Assembly: GCF_026586675.1 (NCBI RefSeq)
Contig: NZ_JAODIX010000029.1
Span: forward strand, 1 to 46,742
Direction: 5' to 3'
Source: Halorubrum yunnanense
GTDB taxonomy: Archaea > Halobacteriota > Halobacteria > Halobacteriales > Haloferacaceae
Length of the DNA: 46,742 bases
The notes beneath the pieces were generated by a model that made no database searches, was not told where the DNA came from, and saw only the letters and a program-made list of their open reading frames with translations. Positions 24,173-31,304 of this stretch are shown piece by piece. Both the position numbers and the translations under genes were made by a program. Positions within the stretch are counted from its first letter, which is position 1. Each line of letters opens with the position of its first letter.

Positions 24173-24280
24173 GCACGGTGGTTCGGGCGGGGCGTAATAA
24201 GCGGTCCGGCGATACTACGTGCGGGACAGCCGGGTCGTTGGTCGCAAGGCGGTCGGCGGAACAGCGAGTGGAGAGAGATT

Positions 24281-24690
24281 CCCAGCCGTTTATTTATAAA
24301 TGGACGCTCCGATGAACAACTCCAAAGCCCTCAGCTGCTCACTTATAAATGGTTGAACACGGATCGGCGGTGAACACCTCCAAAGCCCCAGCCGCGAGGA
24401 CGGCGCACGCTCGCTGCGCGCTTCAGTCGCTCGCGTTGCTCGCTCTTTCCAGTGCTTGCATCGCCTGCGCCGTCCTCGCGGCTGCCCCTTTGAGTCCCAC
24501 CCCGCACCGCACAGCACCTCACGCCTCCCCAGCCTCGTCGCCGGCGGCGAAGCCGCCGGCTGCAAGCGAGAGCTTCGCTCTCGCCCTGTCGGTCGCCCTT
24601 CGCTTCGCTCCGGGCGACCGACTCCCTCGCGCACTCTGCTCGCGCCCGCTGGGCGCTCGCAGGTGCGCGCCTCCGCGTTGCTATTTATGA
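24281..24690 (+). repeat. Structured intergenic repeat, copy 2 (forward, most complete)
   Basis: Two leader units begin at 24284 and 24333; each carries a TTTATAA or CTTATAA box and ends with CTCCAAAGCCC. Stem I follows: AGCCGCGAGGACGGCGCA (24390-24407) perfectly complementary to TGCGCCGTCCTCGCGGCT (24466-24483) around a 58-nt loop. The linker GCCCCTTTGAGTCCCACCCC...CCTCCCCAGCCTCG comes next. Stem II is GCCGGCGGC/GCCGCCGGC (24540-24560). Extra hairpins, the shared ACTCCCTCGCGCAC block, and stem III GCGCCC/GGGCGC (24642-24656) complete it. The copy abuts the 3' end of the M42 peptidase gene. Confidence 0.8.
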
Positions 24691-24695
24691 TATGC

Positions 24696-25748
24696 TTATA
24701 AACTGTAGTCGTGCTTGCCGGTCTCGGAATCGAGGAACGCGGTGAGGAGGTCGATCGTCGCCGCGACGTCGCCGCCGTCGGCGGTCTCGGTGACGGTGTG
24801 AAGGTACCGCGTCGGGATCGAGATGGCGCCGACGGGCTTCGCGCCCGCCGTGTTCTGGAACCCAGCGGTGTCGGTGCCGCCCGCGGGCAACACCTCGTGT
24901 TGGTGATCGATGTCTTCGGTTTCGGCCACGTCGGTCAGCCGACCGTGGACCTTCGGGCTGGTGATCACGGAGGAGTCCTTGAGCTTGATCGCGGTCCCCT
25001 CGCCGAGCTCGGTCACGGCGTCGGCCGGTTCGCCGATCTGCGGGACGTCGTTGGCGACGGTGACGTCGAGCGCGACGGCGAGGTCCGGGTCGATGTCGAC
25101 GCCGAGCGCGGTCGCGCCCCGGATTCCGACCTCCTCCTGGACCGTCGCGGCGAAGTGGACCGTCACGTCGGGGTCGTCGATCCGGCGGGCGGCCTCCAGC
25201 ATCGCGAACAGACAGACCCGGTCGTCGAGCGCCTTCCCCGTGATCCGGTCGCCCATGCGCGTCGTCGTCTGGTCGAGCGTGACGAGGTCGCCGACGCCGA
25301 CGAGCGCCTCGACCGCCTCGGCGTCGCGCCCGAGGTCGATGAACACGTCGGAGACCTCGTCGCTCCGCTCCGTCTGTTCCTCCGTGAGCGTGTGCGGGGG
25401 CACGGAGCCGATGACGCCGGTGCAGTCCTCCTCGCCGTGGACCGTGACGCGCTGGGCGCGGAGCACGCGGGCGTCGAAGCCGCCGAGCGGGTCCACCTGG
25501 ACGAACCCCTCGTCGGTGACGTGTCGGACCATGAACCCGATCTCGTCCATGTGGGCCGCGACCGCGACCGAGTAGTCGCCGTCGCCCTCGATCGTCCCGA
25601 CCACGTTCCCCATCGCGTCGGACCGGACCCGGTCGGCGGTCTCGGCGAACTCGCGGCGCACAATCTCGCGGACGTCGTCCTCGTAGCCCGGGACGCCGCG
25701 GGCCTCGGTCAGCTCTCGCAGCAGGTCGAAATCGAAGTCCAACGACAT
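24696..25748 (-). CDS. M42 family aminopeptidase
   Basis: The 350-residue protein is a co-catalytic metallo-aminopeptidase of the M42 (CelM/deblocking aminopeptidase/TET) family. Such enzymes usually form dodecameric shells that trim peptides in the cytosol. Metal and catalytic residues are visible: His66 and Asp68 in AAHMDEIGF, Asp in GKALDDRVC, Glu-Glu in VQEEVGIRGA, Asp in VALDVTV, and His in IPTRYLHT. ATG 25748 fits the family start; an ACAAAG (CTTTGT on the minus strand) box lies 27 nt upstream. The frame is open further upstream, but that part is not family-like. Its stop codon touches structured repeat copy 2. Confidence 0.92.
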   Translation of the reverse strand: MSLDFDFDLLRELTEARGVPGYEDDVREIVRREFAETADRVRSDAMGNVVGTIEGDGDYSVAVAAHMDEIGFMVRHVTDEGFVQVDPLGGFDARVLRAQRVTVHGEEDCTGVIGSVPPHTLTEEQTERSDEVSDVFIDLGRDAEAVEALVGVGDLVTLDQTTTRMGDRITGKALDDRVCLFAMLEAARRIDDPDVTVHFAATVQEEVGIRGATALGVDIDPDLAVALDVTVANDVPQIGEPADAVTELGEGTAIKLKDSSVITSPKVHGRLTDVAETEDIDHQHEVLPAGGTDTAGFQNTAGAKPVGAISIPTRYLHTVTETADGGDVAATIDLLTAFLDSETGKHDYSL

Positions 25749-25870
25749 GGACGAGGGTTGTGGCCCAGCGACAAAGGGAGTGAGGTTCCGGCACGAGCGT
25801 CGGGTTTGGGCGGTCCGTCCGGCTCTCGTCGTTCGAGAACTACAAATTTGTTTGCCGTTGTTCCGCAACG

Positions 25871-25876
25871 CTTTTG
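25871..25876 (+). promoter_or_regulatory. CTTTTG promoter box of the MTH865-family gene
   Basis: The first T lies 29 nt before ATG 25901, the same distance as in purB and the HEWD gene. Confidence 0.45.
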
Positions 25877-25900
25877 CGGCGGCTCGCGGGATAGGGCTGT

Positions 25901-26158
25901 ATGACTGACGTCAGAGCGGAACTCCGCGAACAGTTCCTCGACGCGTTCGGCGGCGCCGACTTCCCCGTCGAGAACCAGATGGACCTCGTCCCGGCGCTCC
26001 CGGACGGCCCGGCCACGAAGTTCGAGGCCGGCGACGTGAGCCTCACGGCGATGGAGCTGGCCGCGAAGCTCGGCAGCGAACAGGAGTTCCCCTACGACAC
26101 CCCCGAGGCGCTCGTCGACGACATCCTCGACGGCCTCGAGTCGAAGGGGATGATCTGA
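25901..26158 (+). CDS. MTH865-like family protein
   Basis: The 85-residue acidic, helical protein matches the archaeal MTH865 family: RAELREQFLDAFGGADFPV near the start, MDLVPALPDGPATKFEAGD, then AMELAAKL and a final DILDGLESKGMI. The family has a known fold but no assigned function. A CTTTTG box 29 nt upstream and a T6 run 15 nt after the stop suggest a monocistronic unit. Confidence 0.85.
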   Translation: MTDVRAELREQFLDAFGGADFPVENQMDLVPALPDGPATKFEAGDVSLTAMELAAKLGSEQEFPYDTPEALVDDILDGLESKGMI

Positions 26159-26172
26159 CGTCGGCGCCCCGC

Positions 26173-26178
26173 TTTTTT
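26173..26178 (+). terminator. Poly-T terminator
   Basis: A T6 run after a GC-rich stretch (GGCGCCCCGC), just downstream of the MTH865-family stop codon, is the kind of U-rich signal at which archaeal transcripts end. Such runs are rare in this GC-rich window. Confidence 0.55.
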
Positions 26179-26267
26179 AACTACGCCTCTCCCCGCCGGA
26201 GCGCGTCGCTCGCCGAGCCGCCGTCGCCCGGCGAGAGGTTGATAGGCGCCGAGCCGTTACGGAGGTC

Positions 26268-26981
26268 GTGGTCGTCGAGCTCATCGGCGCGGTGCCGCCG
26301 TGGATCCTGATCGGAGTCGCGGTCGGCGGCGTCGCCTCCGCGCTCGCGGCGGTCGTCTTCTACCTCGGGAACCGGTTCGTCGCTCCGAGCGTCGCCGCGG
26401 CCGGGGAAGACCAGACCAGCGCGGGCGACGAGCGACGCCGCCGAGAGATCCGCGAGTACCTGTCGGCGATCGACGAGCGGTTCCGCGAGGACCACGCGCT
26501 CGGGGAGGTAGCCGTCCCCTTCTACCTCCCCCGGCGCGAGGTCGCCATCACGTTCGACGCGCACGACTACTTCCGGTTGGAGGGCGAGGGCGTCTACACC
26601 GTCCTCTGCGAACACGAGATGCCGGGTCGGGGGCTCGGCCGCCGCCTCCCGTTCGACGTGATCGAGCCCGATTGGGGGCCGGATCCCGCCGTCGACCCCG
26701 GCGGTCCCGACCCGGTCGCCGCGGCGTTCGCGGAGCTCGACGTCGACCGCGACGCCGACGCCGACGAGGTGAAACGCGCCTACCGCGAGCGCGTCAAGGA
26801 GACCCACCCGGACCAGGGCGGCGACGAGGAGTCGTTCCGGCGCGTCCGCGAGGCGTACGCGACCGCCCGCAACCACGCCGGCGGCGCCAGTGAGGAGACC
26901 GATCGGGGGCGCCCCGCCGCCCGGAGCGGCCGGACCGACCGCACTGACCGCACCGACCCCCCAACGGGCTTCGGCCGGTGA
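26268..26981 (+). CDS. J-domain (DnaJ-like) membrane-anchored protein
   Basis: The 237-residue protein starts with a hydrophobic segment (about 5-32, ending in VVFYLGNRFV) that should anchor it in the membrane. A middle region follows, then a C-terminal J domain (about 147-200) with DADADEVKRAYRERVKETHPDQGG and FRRVREAYATARN. The His-Pro-Asp tripeptide needed to stimulate DnaK is intact. Gly/Phe and zinc-finger regions of true DnaJ are absent, so it is a specialised co-chaperone. A Thr/Arg/Asp tail (RTDRTDRTD) is low complexity. The GTG start at 26268 is the first available; a GGAGG lies just before it. Confidence 0.8.
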   Translation: MVVELIGAVPPWILIGVAVGGVASALAAVVFYLGNRFVAPSVAAAGEDQTSAGDERRRREIREYLSAIDERFREDHALGEVAVPFYLPRREVAITFDAHDYFRLEGEGVYTVLCEHEMPGRGLGRRLPFDVIEPDWGPDPAVDPGGPDPVAAAFAELDVDRDADADEVKRAYRERVKETHPDQGGDEESFRRVREAYATARNHAGGASEETDRGRPAARSGRTDRTDRTDPPTGFGR

Positions 26982-27027
26982 CGGGGGCGGCCGATGATAG
27001 GGTGCGGCCGGTGACGGGGGGCGGTCG

Positions 27028-27753
27028 ATGACGGGAGTCGCCTTCGGCGAGCGCGCGGCGTACCTCGGCCGCCACGACGCGCTCGTCGTCGCCGACCTCC
27101 ACGTCGGCCGCGGGGAGGCCTCCACGGTCTCGCTCCCGGTCGGCGAGCGCGAGGACCTCGCCGACCGGCTCGCCGGACTGGTGAGACGGTTCGACCCCGA
27201 GACCGCCGTCGTCGCCGGCGACGTCGTCCACACGTTCGACCGCGTCACCGATCGGAGCCTGGGGACCCTGGCGGCGCTCCGTGACGTCTGCGAGGCGAAC
27301 GGGACCGCCCTCGAGCTCGTCGCGGGCAACCACGACACCGCTCTCGCGAGCGCGTGGGACGGTCCGGTTCGCGAGGAGTACGTCCTCGGTCCCGCCGACG
27401 GCGACCCGACAGCGCCCCGCACCGTCGTCTGTCACGGCCACGAGGCGCCGTCGGCGGCGGGGGACCGGTACGTGACCGGCCACGTCCACCCAACGATCGA
27501 GATCGAGGGCGACCGGCGCCCCTGCTTCCTCCGGGGCGAAGCGGTTCACCGCGGTGCCGACCTCCTCATGCTGCCCGCGTTCACCCGGCTCGCCCCGGGC
27601 GTGGCGGTCAACGACATGCGGACCGGCGCGTTCGACTCCCCGCTCGTCGCCGACGCGGACCGGCTGGCACCGGTCGTCGTGGACCCCGACACGGGCGATG
27701 CCGGAGAGCCGCTCCGGTTCCCGCCGCTGGGGGAGTTCCGCGAGCTGTTGTGA
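27028..27753 (+). CDS. Calcineurin-like metallophosphoesterase
   Basis: The 241-residue protein has the full metallophosphoesterase set in order: DLHVG (near 23), GDVVHTFD, GNHD, CHGHE and GHVHP. The pattern and length fit the archaeal family related to SbcD/YkuE, often found next to large helicases. Its substrate (nucleotide, DNA end or phosphodiester) is unknown. It starts about 46 nt after the J-domain gene, so the two may share a transcript. The next gene has its own promoter box overlapping this gene's end. Confidence 0.88.
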   Translation: MTGVAFGERAAYLGRHDALVVADLHVGRGEASTVSLPVGEREDLADRLAGLVRRFDPETAVVAGDVVHTFDRVTDRSLGTLAALRDVCEANGTALELVAGNHDTALASAWDGPVREEYVLGPADGDPTAPRTVVCHGHEAPSAAGDRYVTGHVHPTIEIEGDRRPCFLRGEAVHRGADLLMLPAFTRLAPGVAVNDMRTGAFDSPLVADADRLAPVVVDPDTGDAGEPLRFPPLGEFRELL

Positions 27754-27756
27754 ACG

Positions 27757-27762
27757 CTTTTG
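27757..27762 (+). promoter_or_regulatory. CTTTTG promoter box of the small zinc-ribbon gene
   Basis: The first T lies 28 nt before ATG 27786, just after the phosphoesterase stop codon. Confidence 0.4.
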
Positions 27763-27785
27763 TTCCGTCGTGCGTATCGTGACCC

Positions 27786-27983
27786 ATGAACACGGAGAAC
27801 GCCTGTCTTGGGTGTGGCGAGCCGTTCGACTGGGGCGAGGGCGAGTGCCCGGAGTGCGGCTGGGACCGTGACGAGTGGGCCACGAGCGGTCGACACGGAC
27901 TGGAGAAAGAGGGACACGGCGAGCCCGAGGAGGACGGCGGGTCCGGAGGCGGCGGACTCGGGGGTCTCGGCCCGATCCGCTGA
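27786..27983 (+). CDS. Small zinc-ribbon protein
   Basis: The 65-residue protein has two Cys pairs (CLGCGEPF and CPECGW) spaced as in a zinc ribbon in its first 27 residues. An acidic stretch and a Gly-rich tail (SGGGGLGGLG) follow. Many such haloarchaeal micro-proteins bind zinc; the partner is unknown. A promoter box 28 nt before the ATG supports real expression. Confidence 0.75.
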   Translation: MNTENACLGCGEPFDWGEGECPECGWDRDEWATSGRHGLEKEGHGEPEEDGGSGGGGLGGLGPIR

Positions 27984-28062
27984 GGACGAGAAACCGCGAT
28001 GGCGGGGCGGTCGACAGGCGGGGAGACCGCGACGGCGGGACAATCGGCCGGCGAGGCGCGAC

Positions 28063-28971
28063 TCAGTCGTCAGAGCTGAGCGTCCACGTCGACGTGAACT
28101 CGTCAACGTCGCCGTCGTACGCCGACTGATCGGACGTCGACCGGTCGACGTACGACGCCCCGGACCCGTCCGGGCCGTCGGGTCCGTGGCGGGCGCGGTG
28201 AAGCGCGTCGCAGACGGCGCCCTGCCCGCCCATGTTCACGGACGCGAGCCGAGAGCGCTTCTGCACCACGTCCAGTCGGTCGGCCGGGATCGGGTCGGCC
28301 TCCGGCGTCAGGAACACCGTGTCGTCGCCGCTCGTCACGTGGCCGCTCGTCTCGACGCGGTCGAGGTAGTCGGCGATCGGCGCGGCGTCGACGACGACCG
28401 AGAGCCCGCCGAGGTCGACGTGCGCCTCGTCGCCGGCGACGTCGACGTCCGAGCGTTCGAGAGCGACGATCTGCTCCGGGTCGACGCCGGCCTCAAGGAG
28501 CGCGTCGATCGCGTCGCGCTGCGTCGAGACGCGGGCCTTGTCGGCGATGGCCGCCCGGACCTCCGCTACCCCGCCGTCCGCGTCGGGGAACGTCTCGCCG
28601 AAGGTGTCGCGTGCGTTAACGCCGGTCGTGATTTCCTCGCCGTGCATGTGGTCGCACAGCTCGATCCGCGCCTCGCGTACCCAGTCGAGCGCCTCGACTT
28701 CGTCGCGGGCGTCGGTCGCCATCATCCACGCGAAGGCGGGCGAGCACCACGCCGTCGGGAGGGTGAACCGGACCTCGACGCGGTCCCCGTCGATATCGAT
28801 CGCGTCGATGTAGTCAAGCTCGACGATGGAGCGGGCGAGCTCCGGATCCTCGACGCGGTCCAGTCGCTCCCTGACGGCCGCCGTCCCCTGTGGGCCGCCA
28901 GTCGGGTCGGCGGGTTCGCTCCGCCGACCGTCGCCGGCGTCGCTCGTCGGGTCCGCGCTGCTCCCCGACAT
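28063..28971 (-). CDS. DUF59/MIP18-type Fe-S assembly protein
   Basis: The 302-residue protein has an N-terminal DUF59 (MIP18) domain. It reads VEDPELARSIVELDYIDAID, followed by the hallmark RFTLPTAWCSPAFAWMMA with its Cys in the metal-loading position and a DHMHGEEI segment. The C-terminal half has no family I recognise. Its ATG overlaps the TGA of the amidohydrolase gene (TGATG), so translation is coupled. Similar large DUF59 proteins paired with an amidohydrolase occur in bacterial propane/alkane diiron-monooxygenase clusters, where they are thought to help mature the enzyme; here this role is inference. The frame upstream of 28971 is an unrelated open frame. Confidence 0.75.
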   Translation of the reverse strand: MSGSSADPTSDAGDGRRSEPADPTGGPQGTAAVRERLDRVEDPELARSIVELDYIDAIDIDGDRVEVRFTLPTAWCSPAFAWMMATDARDEVEALDWVREARIELCDHMHGEEITTGVNARDTFGETFPDADGGVAEVRAAIADKARVSTQRDAIDALLEAGVDPEQIVALERSDVDVAGDEAHVDLGGLSVVVDAAPIADYLDRVETSGHVTSGDDTVFLTPEADPIPADRLDVVQKRSRLASVNMGGQGAVCDALHRARHGPDGPDGSGASYVDRSTSDQSAYDGDVDEFTSTWTLSSDD

Positions 28972-30044
28972 CAGTCCGCCGCGGCCCCCGCGTCGCCGCC
29001 GTAGTGGTCGGCCAGGTCGAACCGCTCGCTGATGTCGTCGTCGCGGAACTGGCGCTTCTTCTCCTCGATGTCGATGTCGTACAGCTCCGCGACGTTCTCG
29101 CCCATGATCTTCTTCATGACGTCGACGTCGAGCTCGACGCCGTACTCGTCTTTCTGCTCGTCGGTGAGCTCCGCGTTCATTACCTGGTCGACGAGCCAGT
29201 CCGGGTTCCACAGCGCGTAGTCGGAGCCGAACAGGATCCGGTCCTCGCCGAGCCAGAAGAGGAGCTCGCCCATGATCTCGCCGAACTTCCGCTCGCGGTG
29301 GGTCGACATCGCGGAGGCGACCGCGAGCCCGCCGTAGACGTTCGGCTCCTGGGCGGCGATCCAGCAGAAGTCGTCGAGCCGCGGGAGCCCGACGTGGTTG
29401 ACGATGAAGTTGAGCTCCGGGAACGACGACGCGGCGTCGTCGATGTCCTCCACGTCGAAGGCGTCGCGGTTGAGCGGGCGGATCGTCGGCCCCTTGTGGG
29501 CGTTGATGTTCTCGATGCCGAGCTCCGAGCACTTCTCTAAGAACTCGAAGGCGTCGTCGCTGTCGAGCCGCCACCCCTTCGAGTCGTCGCGCCACTCGGC
29601 GGTGTACAGCTTCACGCCCGGGATGTCGTACTCCTCTTTGAGGTGTTCGAGGTAGCGCAGCCCCTCCTCGCCGTCGCGAGGGTCGAAGCTCCCGTTGAGC
29701 ACGAACCGCTCGGGGTACTCCTCGGCGAGCTCCGCGTTCTGTTCGGTCGTGTTGAACCCCTCGTCGTAGAAGTCGTCGAGGTACGTGGGCTGGAAGACCG
29801 CCATGTCGGCGGCCGCATTCCCGAACAGGTCCTCGGTCATCTTGTCGGCGCCGTAGTGCCGGTACGTGTCGATGTCCCACTGCTCCTCTTCCGGCGTGAA
29901 CCCGGTGTGGTAATCGTAGAAACACTGGAGGAACTGCTCGCCCCCCTCGTGGATGATGTTCTCCTCCCGGGCGTCCCACATGTGCACGTGGCCGTCGATC
30001 ACGAAGACCTCCTCGCCGTCCATCTCGTACATACGAGTTGTCAT
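28971..30044 (-). CDS. Amidohydrolase family (amidohydrolase_2) protein
   Basis: The 357-residue protein is a TIM-barrel amidohydrolase. It has metal-binding HVH at 19-21 (FVIDGHVHMWD), NAHKGP, a His in FIVNHVGLPRLDDF, and the late Asp in LFGSDYALWN. The usual members are decarboxylases or hydrolases, but close relatives accompany soluble diiron monooxygenases in actinobacterial propane clusters. It is co-transcribed with the DUF59 gene (overlapping stop/start) and divergent from a zinc alcohol dehydrogenase with a compact shared promoter region. The substrate is not known. Confidence 0.82.
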   Translation of the reverse strand: MTTRMYEMDGEEVFVIDGHVHMWDAREENIIHEGGEQFLQCFYDYHTGFTPEEEQWDIDTYRHYGADKMTEDLFGNAAADMAVFQPTYLDDFYDEGFNTTEQNAELAEEYPERFVLNGSFDPRDGEEGLRYLEHLKEEYDIPGVKLYTAEWRDDSKGWRLDSDDAFEFLEKCSELGIENINAHKGPTIRPLNRDAFDVEDIDDAASSFPELNFIVNHVGLPRLDDFCWIAAQEPNVYGGLAVASAMSTHRERKFGEIMGELLFWLGEDRILFGSDYALWNPDWLVDQVMNAELTDEQKDEYGVELDVDVMKKIMGENVAELYDIDIEEKKRQFRDDDISERFDLADHYGGDAGAAAD

Positions 30045-30188
30045 GAGGTGGGATCACACATAACTATAAGGATCGTTCAAGATTTTTACCATTGGTAGTT
30101 TGAGAACTCAAAACGCGTACATAGTTTAGATATTCACCCCAATCTCGTAACGAATGTTTATGTGGGAGTGTGTGAGATACTCAGTCAC
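30045..30188. promoter_or_regulatory. Divergent promoter with two palindromes
   Basis: TAACTATAAG (30061-30070; CTTATAGTTA on the minus strand) is the likely TATA for the amidohydrolase gene. TTTATG at 30157 lies 32 nt before the dehydrogenase ATG. Between them lie the near-palindrome TACCATTGGTA (30087-30097) and the inverted repeat TTTGAG-AA-CTCAAA (30099-30112). These are good operator candidates for a regulator controlling both sides. The region is clearly AT-rich compared with its surroundings. Confidence 0.6.
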
Positions 30189-31229
30189 ATGCAAGCTGCC
30201 AGACTCCACGAGTACACCGACGACATGAGCGAAGGGCTAGCGATCGACGACGTCGACCGACCGGACGTGACGGGCGCGAGCGACGTGATCGTCGAGGTCG
30301 AGGGGGCGGGCTGGTGTCAGACTGACAATCACATCATCGAGGGGATGTGGGAGGAGTACGTCCCGCAGGACCTCCCGATGACGCTCGGTCACGAGAACGC
30401 GGGCACGGTCGTCGAGACGGGCGAGGACGTCGGCCTCGTCTCCGAGGGCGACCCGGTGATCTGTCACCCGGTCCAGACCTGCGGCACCTGCCGTCCCTGT
30501 CGGCTCGGCGAGACGATGTACTGCGAGAACGACTCGTTCAACGGGCTCACCGTCGACGGCGGCTTCGCCGAGTACCTCCACACCAGCGAGCGCTCGGTGA
30601 TCCCCCTGCCGAGCGGCGTCGAGCCGATCGACATCGCGCCGCACGCCGACGCCGGGATCACGGCGTACCACGCCGTCAAGAAGGCGGTCGGCGAACTCAG
30701 TCCGGGCGACCACGCGGTCGTCATCGGCGTCGGCGGGCTGGGCCACATCGGGCTACAGTGCCTAAACGCGATGAGCGCGGCCCGGATCACCGCGGTCGAC
30801 CTGAAGGAGTCCGCGCTCGACCTCGCGGACGGGTACGGCGCGGACCACCTCGTCAACCCGGGCGAGGCGGACGTCCGCGAGGAGATCGAAGCGATCACCG
30901 ACGAGACGGGCGCCGAACAGGTGCTCGACTTCGTCGGGGCCGACGTGACCACCGGGTACGCGCCCGACATCACCGCCGCCGGCGGCGACCACCACATCAT
31001 CGGCTACGGCGGGCACGTCCACGAGCCGGCGCAGGCGCTGGTGAACGGGGAGTTCTCCTTCGTCGGCAACATCGTCGGGCGGTACGCGGAGCTCCAGGAG
31101 CTGGTCGCGCTCGTCGAGCAGGGAGACGTCGACCTCCACACCAGCCGGTACGACCTCGGCGACATCAACACGGTCGCGGAGAAGCTCGAACACGGCGAGA
31201 TCGACGGGCGCGCCGTGATCACGCCCTGA
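30189..31229 (+). CDS. Zinc-dependent alcohol dehydrogenase
   Basis: The 346-residue medium-chain dehydrogenase has the catalytic zinc ligands Cys (GWCQTDNH) and His with Glu (GHENAG). A second four-Cys structural zinc site lies in CGTCRPCRLGETMYC. The Rossmann motif is GVGGLGHIGLQ followed by the acidic ITAVDLKES, which suggests NAD rather than NADP. ATG 30189 is chosen over GTG 30162 because a TTTATG box lies 32 nt before it. It is divergent from the amidohydrolase/DUF59 pair. In bacterial propane clusters such an enzyme oxidises the secondary alcohol; the substrate here is unproven. Confidence 0.92.
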   Translation: MQAARLHEYTDDMSEGLAIDDVDRPDVTGASDVIVEVEGAGWCQTDNHIIEGMWEEYVPQDLPMTLGHENAGTVVETGEDVGLVSEGDPVICHPVQTCGTCRPCRLGETMYCENDSFNGLTVDGGFAEYLHTSERSVIPLPSGVEPIDIAPHADAGITAYHAVKKAVGELSPGDHAVVIGVGGLGHIGLQCLNAMSAARITAVDLKESALDLADGYGADHLVNPGEADVREEIEAITDETGAEQVLDFVGADVTTGYAPDITAAGGDHHIIGYGGHVHEPAQALVNGEFSFVGNIVGRYAELQELVALVEQGDVDLHTSRYDLGDINTVAEKLEHGEIDGRAVITP

Positions 31230-31304
31230 GCCGGGCGTCGAACGAGGTCGGCGTCTCAACCCCGACCGCTAACTCCTTGTGACCGGAGCGCACACCGATT
31301 GCCC

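Noticed and set aside
28063-30057. A 664-residue minus-strand frame spanning the amidohydrolase
   Set aside because: Its first half is the Arg/Pro-rich shadow frame of the amidohydrolase gene; only the part from 28971 downward is a real gene (DUF59 protein).
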